Assembly: GCA_001931905.2 (NCBI GenBank)
Contig: MSJI02000382.1
Coordinates: forward strand, 1-17,035
Direction of reading: 5' to 3'
DNA from: Cladosporium sp. IMV 00045
Lineage: Eukaryota; Ascomycota; Dothideomycetes; Cladosporiales; Cladosporiaceae
Length of the DNA stretch: 17,035 bases
Shown: in pieces, positions 9,049-17,035 of the stretch
Layout: each line of letters starts with the position of its first letter
Numbering within the stretch: position 1 is the first letter of the stretch
The notes under the pieces: model-generated
Told to the model about the DNA's origin: nothing
What the model saw: only the letters and a program-made list of their open reading frames with translations
The model's database searches: none
Made by a program: the position numbers and the translations under genes

Positions 9049-9819
9049 GCGATGACTCGGCATTTCTCCGTGAACTCATGGCAGACCGGTCCGACCAAGC
9101 AAAATGACAGCATCAATCTATATCCACTTTCTCCATGGGAGCCATGTGCCAAGGCTACATTCATTTCACGATCTTATGAACAGACAACTCTATCCGACCG
9201 TGCCCGGACATGGATGTTTCATTGCCGACTAATGGCCGGTGGAAGCGAAAGCTTTCCAAGTGAGGCTGCAAGTGGCTTTTTGTGAGGCGCGGCTATTATC
9301 GTGTCACCGCGTAGCCATTCTTCGGCGAAAGGTTGTGCACACTTTGTCTGGTATAGTATCAAGGGCCAAGGCGGCAGAGTAGCAAGCCTCTGCGCGGTCA
9401 CGGAGAAAATCTAGATTCACCATGTTTACTGGTCGCATAACTTTGACAAGGCTAAACTTCGCACGAGTAAGTGAAACAATTCTATCGGCTGTCCCTCCCC
9501 AAGTAGTTCGCGCTATCGCACGTATGAGGCTTAGACTGCGAGAACAGCGCAATCTCTATCTCGTCGAGATGACAGAGTTCAATCTTCAGCGCAGATCTGC
9601 TCCCAAAACCACGGTTTGACTTTGTCAGTGCGGCAAGAACGAACTTTGACAATCCACGACACGCCCCGCACTCAGGGTACTGCCACTGGAACGACCGTAG
9701 AGATCCGTGACCTTGCAGGCGATCATTGAGCGCGATGTGTTTTCTTCAAATCTGCATACCTGCCCATCTCATGGCTTCTTGTGCCTCGGAAGGCCCATCT
9801 GAAGTACGCCTTGAGTACC
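9049..9819. other. Intergenic: carrier 3' end and Zn2Cys6 gene promoter
   Basis: These 771 bases hold the carrier 3' UTR and the promoter and 5' UTR of the transcription factor gene. A possible small spliced gene at 9422-9729 is described in the findings: an ATG, a GTAAGT donor after 15 codons, and a 65-codon open frame directly after a TTAG acceptor-like site. I do not call it as a gene. An upstream ATG at 9771 opens a 40-codon frame ending at 9893, which overlaps the transcription factor start at 9820 in another frame. Confidence 0.4.
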
Positions 9820-12179
9820 ATGTACGGCTCGTGGAACGAAAGCAATCCATCGTCGTCCACTGGCGACAAACCGCCACAGCCGGCGCCGAATAGCGCACCG
9901 CTGCCTAACACCTCCCCAGCATGGAAACGACGCCGAATCTCGGAGGGTCAGCAGGGGCGTCGGGCGACCAAGACTACGAGGGCTTGCGATTCTTGCAAGG
10001 TATCACATCTCCAGGCTACGGTGATCAGCACGATGGCAAGGTGATGACACTGATGCTTCACAGGCGAAGAAAGCTCGGTGTTCGGGCAACAAACCCTGCA
10101 CAACATGCGCCGAGAAGAACATAGAATGCTCATACGATAGCCAATATCTGAGAGGCCGCCCGCCAACACCGCCCTCTTCGACCCCAGAGGCTAGTCAGGG
10201 TGACAGAGGCAATGACACACGGGCTCGATCTAACTCAACGAATGCTTTCTCGAAAGGAACCCCTGTAGACCAAACTCGAAGTTCACCAGAACCTGATTCT
10301 GCCGAGATCCATGGACAATATGTGGATCCAACGAGTGGCTTGTCTTTCCTTCAACGAGCACAGTCTCGTCTGAAGCAGCCTGGAGCCGGTAGTGGTATCA
10401 GCCAGCCAGATACGATGAGCCAACCTCTGACTGAGTCTGGAGACAAACCCCTACTCGGTTCGACTCATGAGATGCACGATACCTCAAACCCAAACTATCA
10501 CATGACATCAAGTGCTCAGCCAGAGCTTCCGGGAGGTTCCAACGCCATCGGCTTGCTGGAACTTTACTTCGATGTCTGCATCTCTACCTACAAACCACTT
10601 CACAGGCCGACGGTGGAGATGTGGTTCCAGACGGCAACGAATAACATAGCTCATGGACTGCCAATGTCACAAGGCCTCAACAATGCCGAAGCCTCTGTAC
10701 TGTTAACGATATTCGCCATTGCCACCTTCCATCGGCAAAAATCACGAGGTTACGCCGATGATATCTCGTCACTCGCGGAAAGTGATGCACTCTTCAGGCG
10801 TTCGCTGGGGTTTACGGAGACAGAAACAACACTAGCACACCTGGGGTCCGCCCAAGCGCGAATATTGCAAGTCTTCTACTTGATGATGACTTGCAGGCCG
10901 AATCAGGCTTGGTACATCTTCGGAAGTTTGCTGCAGATCATCTCAGCGTTGGGCATGCACCGAAGAGATCGCCAGTGGAGTTATGGCGGTGCGCAGCCAG
11001 ACTACATTCATTCTCAAAGCAGGAAGCGAACATTCTGGAGCACATACATTTTGGACAGATATCTTGGTGTCGTGCTCGGGAGACCTCGCCATTTCCACGA
11101 TGACGATATCGATCAAGAGCCGCCAGATTGTGTCAATGACTCCGAGATGTCACCTCAGGGCCGGGTCTTTAGTGACAATTCTGCCGACTGCCATATGGAT
11201 GCATTCGTCTGTAACATAAGACTCGCACGCATTGTGGGCAGCATATCTCACGACCTCTACCCAATCAAGCCCCTATCAGAAACTCAACGGATCGAAGTCA
11301 CAAGAGCACTCGGGAAGGAGCTCGATACCTGGCAGTCTTCTTTGCCTCCCTTCTTGAGCACTGTCAAGCCTTCAAGCTTAGTCAGAAGCTTTCGCAGACA
11401 ATGCATTGCTCTACGCCTGGCCTACGATCACGCAGTGATGCATCTCTACCGACCGTTCCTCCTCAATCAACGAAGCCGCCAGACAAGTCCAGACACGGCA
11501 GCCTTCCGACAAGAAGGTATCCAACTTTGCATAGCAGCAGCGCAAGACGCGCTACGCACGATCGATGCTTTCGCACAGGAAGGACCTCTCTTCCACGCTT
11601 TCTGGTGGACACACTACATAACCTTCTGCGCTCTTACAGTAATCTACGTCTGGAACACGCAGCAACCCAGCAAAGACATCCAAGGCGTCGATCGGCAGAA
11701 GCTGATGACCCTAGCTGAGCAATGCCAGGTCCACCTCGCGCAAGCGACTGCGAGTAATTCTCCGAGTCGTCGCTACAGTATCATTCTGGAAGAATTGCGA
11801 AGCGAGTCGATGAAGGAGACGCCGCATCAGTTCCCAGACCGTCAGAGCGATGCGCGCAGCTCCTCGGCTGGTGTGACAGCGTCGCCATCGTTGAGCCAGG
11901 GCGCACCGCCCACCGCGCCGACTTTCGCCATGCCGAATCTCGTGCACAACATGGAGAATTCACTCGCCCTTGAAACACGGAATCCTTTTGTCAATTGGCA
12001 GGCGACTGACTGGTTGGACGTCGATGCTTCAGTAAGTTGTGTGTTTCCCTAACATGCCCCTGCTGATGGCTCTCTTGCGATATTAGCGATGCGAGACTTG
12101 TCTGAGCTAACGTTTCTCACAGGCGTATGGGGTGATACCAGCCTTCAATCCGAACGTACAATGGTTTGGTGGGATATAA
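9820..12179 (+). CDS. Zn(II)2Cys6 fungal transcription factor
   Basis: This gene has three exons (9820-9999, 10064-12031, 12123-12179) and encodes 734 residues. Such proteins are nuclear DNA-binding regulators. The zinc cluster fits CX2CX6CX5CX2CX6C exactly: C56, C59, C66, C72, C75, C82. Intron 1 (64 nt) falls in phase 0 after K60, so the cluster is intact only after splicing. A basic WKRRR precedes it. The fungal-specific middle domain begins near residue 223 (LLELYFDVCISTYKPLHRP) and includes residues 380-410, with the hallmark FWSTYILDRYLGVVLGRPR. Intron 2 (91 nt) starts GTAAGT, has GCTAAC at 12106-12111 and ends CACAG. It restores a C-terminus reading AYGVIPAFNPNVQWFGGI; without it the frame ends at 12052. 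A weaker acceptor at 12086 would give a different short tail. Start ATG at 9820 has A at -3. Target genes are unknown; no biosynthetic cluster is adjacent. Confidence 0.92.
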
Positions 12180-12611
12180 ATTGGCCATGGAAGAGAGATA
12201 CTTAGATATTCGTGCAATTCACATGCCTCTCACCAAAGACTGTTATGTTCTTTTCGTAGAAACGCTCACTTTCAAATATTGATCTTCCAACCCTGTTGTC
12301 TTCAATCGCTCTTAATCAGCACTGCTGTCTACGTGTCGTCGTCCTACGTACCTTACTATGCACCTGAATTCATATGACGTTCCTCAGGTCCAGTCAGCTC
12401 CTTCCCCCCGCGCCCTCTCTCCGCAAAGCTTGGTCCAATGTGCTGCACGATGAGAGAGCTCTAGCTTCCTTCGTCCCATCCATCACCAGAGCTTCCCTCC
12501 AAACACTCTCATCCTTGTTGTCATCAAACCAGACGCCCAGCGAGAAAAACCCCCTTCACCTCCTCAATCAGCACCATCAATACCACGCTCCTTGCCCAAT
12601 CAAACCCCACC
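12180..12611. other. Intergenic: transcription factor 3' end and frataxin promoter
   Basis: These 432 bases contain the transcription factor 3' UTR and the frataxin promoter. From about 12400 to 12610 the plus strand is strongly pyrimidine-rich (CTCCTTCCCCCC and similar tracts), as is common just upstream of transcription starts in filamentous fungi. Several ATGs occur here. One at 12374 opens a 163-codon frame that overlaps frataxin, and one at 12438 opens an 8-codon frame ending at 12464. These suggest that transcription begins downstream of them, or that the leader is regulated. Confidence 0.45.
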
Positions 12612-13345
12612 ATGTCCGCTCCCACAGCCTCCCGCCTGCTCAACCAGGCCGCCCGCTCCGCCTCCCGCTCTATCGTCCGCTCTCGCCAGGCGAATGCCTT
12701 CCACCTGCAGCCCTGCCGCGCCGTGCCCGCCGTCAGGGTGATGAGCTGCTCGCGAAGCTTCGGCTTCAGCGCTTCCAGGGCGACGGGACTGATGCCCGAC
12801 ACCGAGAACCCGAGCACGCCGCAGCGCGAGTCTTCCACTGCCAACCTCACGGCGGCCGAGCTTAGCGATGACGACTTCCACACTCTGTCGGACGAGTTTC
12901 TGGAGAAGGTGCACGAGAAGGCCGAGCAGATCCAGGAGGGCAGGGAGGACGTGGAGGTCGAGTATGCGGTAAGTTTATCTGCCTCGGTGATGCGCCATAT
13001 CGGCTCAGCAGGAGAAGCAGCAGGAGAGAAAGAGCTAACGAAACCCACCAGTCCGGCGTCCTGAACATCACCTTCCCTCCCAACGGCACCTACGTGCTCA
13101 ACAAGCAGCCTCCCAACAAGCAGATCTGGCTGTCCTCGCCAATCTCCGGCCCTAAGCGCTTCGACTGGACCATCCGCGGCGAAGGCATGAACTACAAGGA
13201 AGACTCGGGCGAGGGCGATTGGATTTACCTGAGAGACGGCTCTTCTCTGAGTGAGATCCTGAGGAAGGAGCTGGGACTCAGCATTGATTTGAGCGGACAC
13301 GAGGAGCGCATGGAGGAGGCACTTAGCAAGGACCCTACTGAGTAA
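12612..13345 (+). CDS. YFH1: Frataxin (mitochondrial iron-sulfur assembly protein)
   Basis: This gene has exons 12612-12968 and 13052-13345 and encodes 216 residues. Frataxin acts in the mitochondrial matrix, where it speeds sulfur transfer on the Nfs1-Isu1 complex and binds iron. The N-terminus is Arg/Ser/Ala-rich and lacks acidic residues for 60 residues, as expected for a targeting peptide. R48-S-F-G-F-S53 fits the two-step MPP/octapeptide cleavage pattern. The first helix carries the acidic ridge ([18 protein letters not shown] from residue 83). The beta-sheet core holds the family signature [18 protein letters not shown] at 141-158, with the conserved W145. [18 protein letters not shown] follows at 177-194. 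The 83-nt intron (12969-13051) starts GTAAGT, has GCTAAC at 13034-13039 and ends ACCAG. It is in phase 0, between EYA and SGVLNITF. The ATG has an excellent CACCATG context. Convergent with DPH3. Confidence 0.97.
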
Positions 13346-13892
13346 GAAGGGATAGGTTATGATGGAAATCAAGAAAGGCGTTACTGCCGGCAAATTTACA
13401 GCATTGAATGGGAGAGTAGGATGGTGATGAGAACCACGTAAGAGCGAATCGTCTATTGTCAATAGACTCAGATATGGCATTTTCCTTTACCAGATATGCA
13501 ATTACCCCACTGTTGCTGTCTTCACAGTCAGGATATTTTTCCAAGCAGTCAAAACTGCAAACGCTATGACTGGTGCGCGCAATCATTTTAGCCGCTTTAC
13601 AACTCCGTTGTAACGCCGTTTGCGCCAGTCCTACTCCGTTTCTACCCCACCGGCCTCGACAGCGCTGATGTATGGCATGGCCTCTCGCGGCTTACAGGAT
13701 CAGTTCCCAGCCGGATGCCCCCATGTCCATATCATCCCAGTCTCGAAGTGCTGCGTGCACACAAGCAGAGCGCACTCCGATCTCCCCAGTCGGAAGGCCT
13801 ATCCACTCATGCCTGATCCCTCATCTTCGAGCGCACATAGTCCCATCTCCAAGAAATCTTATCCAATGACCCAAACCTGCACTCCCTCCCGC
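13346..13892. other. Convergent intergenic region between frataxin and DPH3
   Basis: These 547 bases lie between the stop codons of two convergent genes and should contain both 3' UTRs and polyadenylation sites. Short frames on both strands are present, including a plus-strand frame from 13620 that runs antisense through DPH3. None has a recognisable protein or a splice pattern, and I see no RNA gene here. Confidence 0.45.
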
Positions 13893-14284
13893 TCACGCCG
13901 CAGCAGCAACAACCTGCTGCACGCCCTCTTTCCCGAGCTCCTCGCCGCCGTCGGGTTTGGGCAGGTCGTCCACGTCGTAGATCACGCGGATCATCAGGCT
14001 GCAGCTGGGGCAGACGGCGATTTCTTCGCCGTCGCGCAGGTCGTCGATGGCGATTTGGAAGCTGTCGCCGCACGGGCAGGGGTAGGTGTATGTTTGGAGG
14101 GCGGGGTCGTAGGTCATGTCCTGATTCCTCCCCTTTGTGTCAGAGGAGGGAAGTGGTGGGTGGGATGATTTCGTTTTTTGGTAAAGTGGTGGTGATTTGG
14201 GATGGTGGGGGAGGAGGGCAGGATGGGTGTGTCGGTTTGGCTTACCTCGATTTCGATCTCGTCGTAGATGTTTTCTTCGGACAT
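13893..14284 (-). CDS. DPH3: Diphthamide biosynthesis protein 3 (CSL zinc finger)
   Basis: This gene has exons 14246-14284 and 13893-14120 and encodes 88 residues. DPH3 (KTI11) is a small iron/zinc protein that passes electrons to the iron-sulfur enzyme Dph1-Dph2 in the first step of diphthamide synthesis on eEF2. In yeast it also supports Elongator-dependent tRNA modification. The N-terminus [18 protein letters not shown] is typical and is assembled only by splicing. The CSL zinc finger has C28 and C30 (PCPCGD) and C50 and C53 ([13 protein letters not shown]). The 125-nt intron (14121-14245) starts GTAAGC, has a CTGAC branch-like site at 14139-14143 and ends ATCAG, in phase 0. A tiny first exon of 39 nt carries the start, with A at -3. 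After the finger there is a short Gly/Glu and Ala-rich tail of little conservation. Length is usual for the family. Confidence 0.95.
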
Positions 14285-14612
14285 TTTTGGCTGTGAGAAC
14301 TTCTTTTGCTTGTTGTGAGAATTCGTTCTTGCGAGGTCGAGGGATTGTTGATGAAAGTCGGGCTTTGGTTTTGCGATTCGGCGTAGATGAGTCTCAAGTT
14401 TCTCGAAGGTGGCGAGCGACGAGGGAAATTCTGGAAGCACGTGAAAAATCCGGGGAAGGTGGGTTAGGGTTGTACCCTAAAGAACGCCACATTTGTACCT
14501 TATCCTTCTTACCAAAGGGCGCAGCGATGTACTATTCTTCGACTATGTAGTGTATTTTGTCATACGCCCTATGGCTTTGACAAGATGAGCTCAGGGATGC
14601 ATAAACCCTTAG
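14285..14612. promoter_or_regulatory. Divergent promoter region of DPH3 and cupin gene
   Basis: This stretch separates DPH3 (leftward) from the open frame of the cupin gene (rightward). It contains a perfect inverted repeat of TTAGGGT at 14464-14480, about 180 bases upstream of the DPH3 ATG. Any missing first exon of the cupin gene must lie here or just to the right. Candidate ATGs are at 14527 and 14585. No TATA box stands out. Confidence 0.45.
14464..14480. repeat. Inverted telomere-box-like motif TTAGGGT/ACCCTAA
   Basis: Positions 14464-14470 read TTAGGGT and 14474-14480 read ACCCTAA, an exact 7-base inverted repeat around the spacer TGT. TTAGGG is the telomere repeat unit of many filamentous fungi. 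Single copies inside promoters can bind Myb-type telomere-repeat factors (Tbf1-like). Here it sits in a divergent promoter, so a regulatory role is a reasonable inference. Confidence 0.5.
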
Positions 14613-15134
14613 AAAAGGATTGCCCAATCATCCAAGCACAATCCAGACAAGGCTTCCACATTCGTCCCTCTATCAACATATCACAATACCCCTCTACATA
14701 AAACCGCAGAAAAGCAAACCCTCCAACCAACCAACCTACAAAGCCGCCTCACCACCCTAACCTCGCACTGGCAACCCTCGCACATCCTAACCCTCAACTC
14801 AAGTCACACCCTGAAAATCGCCAAAATCCAAGGCCCTTTCATCTGGCACTCCCACCCAGACACGGACGAAGTCTTCCAAGTCCTGAGCGGCGGGCCGCTG
14901 AGACTCGAGCTGTGCACTCACGCCTCCTCGCCTCAAGAAGCGGAAGCGGAGGGCGCCGATCAGGTCGTTGGAATGCGTGTGGGAGAAGTCTTTCTCGTGC
15001 CCAAGGGCGTGCAGCATCGGCCTGTGGCGGAGGGGGAGACGGGGATTTTGATGATTGAGAGGGTGGGGACGGTTAATACGGGGGATAGGCAGGGGCATGA
15101 GAGGACGGCGGTGTTGGAAGGGGCGGAGGTTTGA
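14613..15134 (+). CDS. Cupin-domain protein, 5' end unresolved
   Basis: The frame is open from the codon after a TAG (14610-14612) to TGA at 15132-15134. Recognisable homology starts near 14733 (NLQSRLTTLTSHWQPSHIL). The cupin signature is complete. Motif 1 is G-PFIW-H-S-H-PDTD-E-VFQVLS-G, with histidines at 14847-14849 and 14853-14855 and Glu at 14868-14870. Motif 2 is GEVFLVPKGVQHRPV, with the last histidine at 15015-15017. These four residues normally bind one metal ion in the beta-barrel. The C-terminal GTVNTGDRQGHERTA is typical of small RmlC-like cupins. The reaction is unknown. No ATG occurs in frame before the domain, so a first exon is spliced on, or the start has been lost. A phase-compatible exon 14585-14663 joined at 14710 would need a GTCCCT donor, which is poor. 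The gene converges with the F-box-like gene, 287 bases away. Confidence 0.75.
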   Translation, partial: KRIAQSSKHNPDKASTFVPLSTYHNTPLHKTAEKQTLQPTNLQSRLTTLTSHWQPSHILTLNSSHTLKIAKIQGPFIWHSHPDTDEVFQVLSGGPLRLELCTHASSPQEAEAEGADQVVGMRVGEVFLVPKGVQHRPVAEGETGILMIERVGTVNTGDRQGHERTAVLEGAEV

Positions 15135-15421
15135 GGGGTTGGACGTGGGTTCGGATGTATGTAAAGTAGGAGGTTCCTAGCTGACATTGGCAGGTTGTTG
15201 CCTTTGGGTAGACTTGCGAGATGCGTTGTTGAGAAGACTTTCAAAAATATCTGCATACACTCAAGACTGAGATGGGACGTAATTCATGACCTTGCGAGAC
15301 TACCAACGTCTTTCAACTCACTGAATCCCATGTATAGGCCTCAGAGCATCGAGGACTCCCCAATCATATCACAAGGTCCCAGATTGGGACAATGCGACTC
15401 CATACGCCGATGCGCCGCAAT

Positions 15422-16458
15422 CTACGCCTGTACATTGATGACCCTGGGCGCATTTGAAAGGCCCATACCGGCCATTGCCTGCTGCAAGCCCATCATCTGC
15501 TCACCCTCCTTCTCCCATCCTCTCAAAGGACCCCAGACCAGCTTCTTGCCCGCGTCTTCAACAACTCGTCTCAGAGCTGTGATGAGAGGGGCACCCTGCT
15601 TGATCCCGGGGAAAGCATCAATCTCGACTGTCTCCAGACGCGGGACCTGCTCAAGGATTCCGCGTAAGAGATCGACGCAAAACCACTTGTACGTGTCCTC
15701 GTTGGCATTCTTCCCACGGAATCCGGAGAAGAAGCTGTCGCTCGGATCACATTGGACGAAGACCTTGAGCAGTCTCAGACTTGTGCAATCTCGTAATCCA
15801 AGGCTTGGATCGGTGTTCTGGCAGCGTGGGACCTTACTCCAGCCTTTGCCGAGGCGCACTTCCATTGTGGTGACCATGTTGCGGTATTTCGGAGGAATGC
15901 GGGCCAGCAAGGGTTTCTTTGAGTAGAAGAATCTATCGTGGTGAGGGAAGAGGCGCATCGGTTGGCTGTAAAAGACTCGATACGCTTCATCGTGCATGCG
16001 GTGGCTGACCTTCAAGAGGTTCAGTCGAGGTCTGACGAGGAACCAATTCACGTTGGGCTCTGTAAATATTAGTTAGCTGGCTATCCTGCAATTATTGCTG
16101 TTGCGAATCGCCTACCAAGATCGAGGGGCGGATCAGGACGCTGATCCAGCCCTACTATATTTCCAGCGCGTTTCTTGCCCTCGTACAGCTCCATTACATG
16201 TCGCTCCGTGACACGAAACACCTCCTCATAGATGCGTAGTCTGAGCTCCGAAGGCAAATCGAAGAACCGAAAAGGCTTGATGTCTTCGGACACTTCTTCT
16301 TCTTCTTCGATGTCTTCATTGGGTGGCGGAGTTGGCGCGCGCGAAGGTACCGTGGACGGCGCCATAGACGACGAGGGTGTAGAGATCGACGTAGGAACGG
16401 CGGCGGCGCTCTTCGCTGAGCGAGAAGCCGTAGCCTTGGATTTACGAGGCTTCGCCAT
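15422..16458 (-). CDS. F-box-like protein with LPSELRLRIYEEVF motif
   Basis: This gene has exons 16116-16458 and 15422-16059 and encodes 326 residues. The 56-nt intron (16060-16115) starts GTAGGC, has GCTAAC at 16072-16077 and ends TTACAG. It splits a Glu codon so that PPLDL-E-PNVNWFLVRPRLN is continuous. The first 60 residues are Ser/Ala/Pro-rich with an acidic run (residues 51-55) and look disordered. Residues 65-81, FFDLPSELRLRIYEEVF, match the short motif at the start of a very common family of fungal F-box-like (2EXR-type) proteins. The second exon has the usual downstream pattern: LLKVSHRMHDEAYRVFYSQ and later segments resembling leucine-rich strands (TSLRLLKVFVQCD, VPRLETVEIDAF). A substrate-recruiting role in a ubiquitin ligase is possible for F-box proteins, but is unproven for this family. 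The ATG has A at -3. Confidence 0.85.
16294..16308. repeat. (TTC)5 trinucleotide repeat in coding sequence
   Basis: Five tandem TTC units encode, on the minus strand, the five-glutamate run at residues 51-55 of the F-box-like protein. It lies in the disordered N-terminal part, where length changes would be tolerated. It is a simple in-frame microsatellite that could vary between strains. Confidence 0.7.
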
Positions 16459-17035
16459 GGTTCAGAAGGTGCGAATAGAGGTGGTTTATGTTCAAAACGA
16501 TGGGAGTAGCTACTGCGGAGGGTATAAAAGGAAGGCACAAGACCCATTCAAGCCATCGCGGGACCTGAAATCTTGATCACGCAGCCATTCTTGCGGCTGT
16601 CGAAAAATGTCAAAGTGGCGGATGGTGATGTCAGGTTTATAGTGTTGTGTTTGTTGTGTTGTGCAGACACTGATATGAAGGTGGCAACGCGAAGGCGAAG
16701 TTGGTATGCTCTGCTTGCTCGGCAAGGCTAAAGTCGGGCAAGGCACGGGAGGGATTGTACAGTCATAACGGGAGTCCCTGTGTAATGGCGGATATGCTCA
16801 GCTCACAGCGCTTCTTAATAGACGGTCGTTTGTCTGCCCAGCATGTGTTCAACTTCGTCTCCAGGATACGCGGATAGAAGCCTAATTTCAACGCAGGGGG
16901 TCAACTTTCATGTGAAGAAAAAAAAAGAAGAGGAGCGTGAGAGCGGAGCGAGGGCTGATTATAAAGTCTCTGCTGTTGTCTGCGGTCGACTGTATGTGGG
17001 CTTGCATCAACGGCTTTTTCTCGGCCGCCCACTTC
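16459..17035. other. Right-edge region upstream of the F-box-like gene
   Basis: This 577-base stretch holds the promoter of the minus-strand F-box-like gene and continues to the window edge. Two TATA-like sequences read on the plus strand: TATAAAAG at 16523-16530 and TATAAA at 16960-16965. A run of nine A at 16918-16926 precedes the second. The second could belong to a plus-strand gene beyond the window. I see no supported coding region or tRNA here; the longest frames are short and featureless. Confidence 0.4.

Noticed and set aside
12374..12865. A 163-codon plus-strand frame overlapping the frataxin start
   Set aside because: It runs through the pyrimidine-rich promoter into the frataxin first exon in another frame, and its product is low-complexity Pro/Arg/Leu. 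It is more likely untranslated leader or promoter.
12524..13480. A 318-codon minus-strand frame opposite frataxin
   Set aside because: It is antisense to a confidently spliced frataxin gene, its protein matches no known pattern, and GC-rich coding sequence often leaves the opposite strand open.
13620..14168. A 182-codon plus-strand frame
   Set aside because: Its second half is the antisense of the DPH3 zinc-finger exon, and its valine/alanine-rich tail reflects that. No splice or family support.
14799..15098. Minus-strand frames across the cupin region
   Set aside because: The plus strand encodes a complete cupin signature with all metal ligands, so the minus-strand frames are shadows.
15195..15926. 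A 243-codon plus-strand frame opposite the F-box-like gene
   Set aside because: It is the antisense shadow of the second exon of the F-box-like gene, whose splice site and motif are convincing.

Overview
The window comes from the nuclear genome of a filamentous ascomycete (Pezizomycotina; a Dothideomycete is my guess from the style of the hypothetical proteins, and I cannot prove it). The evidence is short spliceosomal introns of 56-125 nt with GT..AG ends and CTAAC-like branch points, a fungal-type Zn2Cys6 regulator, a mitochondrial carrier, frataxin and a DPH3-type zinc protein. I saw no operons, insertion sequences, CRISPR arrays, rRNA or tRNA. The run of ten G at the left edge may be a contig end.

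Layout. (1) 83-6262, minus strand: a very long, mostly disordered hypothetical protein. It reads as one frame of about 2,060 codons cut by a single TAG at 2069-2071, giving a 1,397-codon ATG-started part and a 661-codon downstream part. This is the oddest thing in the window. (2) 6691-7662, minus: a glycogenin-like family 8 glycosyltransferase. It shares a 342-bp divergent promoter with (3) 8005-9048, plus: a two-exon mitochondrial carrier of 328 residues. (4) 9820-12179, plus: a three-exon Zn2Cys6 transcription factor of 734 residues, whose zinc cluster is interrupted by an intron. (5) 12612-13345, plus: frataxin, two exons, 216 residues. (6) 13893-14284, minus: DPH3/KTI11-like CSL zinc protein, two exons, 88 residues, convergent with frataxin. 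(7) About 14613-15134, plus: a single-domain cupin whose 5' end I cannot resolve because the open frame has no ATG before the domain. (8) 15422-16458, minus: a two-exon protein of 326 residues with an F-box-like LPxELRxxIYE motif.

The genes are mostly unrelated housekeeping and accessory genes, each with its own promoter. The nearest thing to a functional link is the convergent pair frataxin and DPH3, both of which belong to iron or iron-sulfur dependent pathways. A perfect inverted repeat of a TTAGGGT telomere-box-like motif lies in the divergent promoter between DPH3 and the cupin. I found no defence system, biosynthetic cluster or mobile element, and no clear undescribed system. The best leads are the TAG-split giant gene, the telomere-box palindrome, the start-less cupin and a possible unannotated small spliced gene at 9422-9729.
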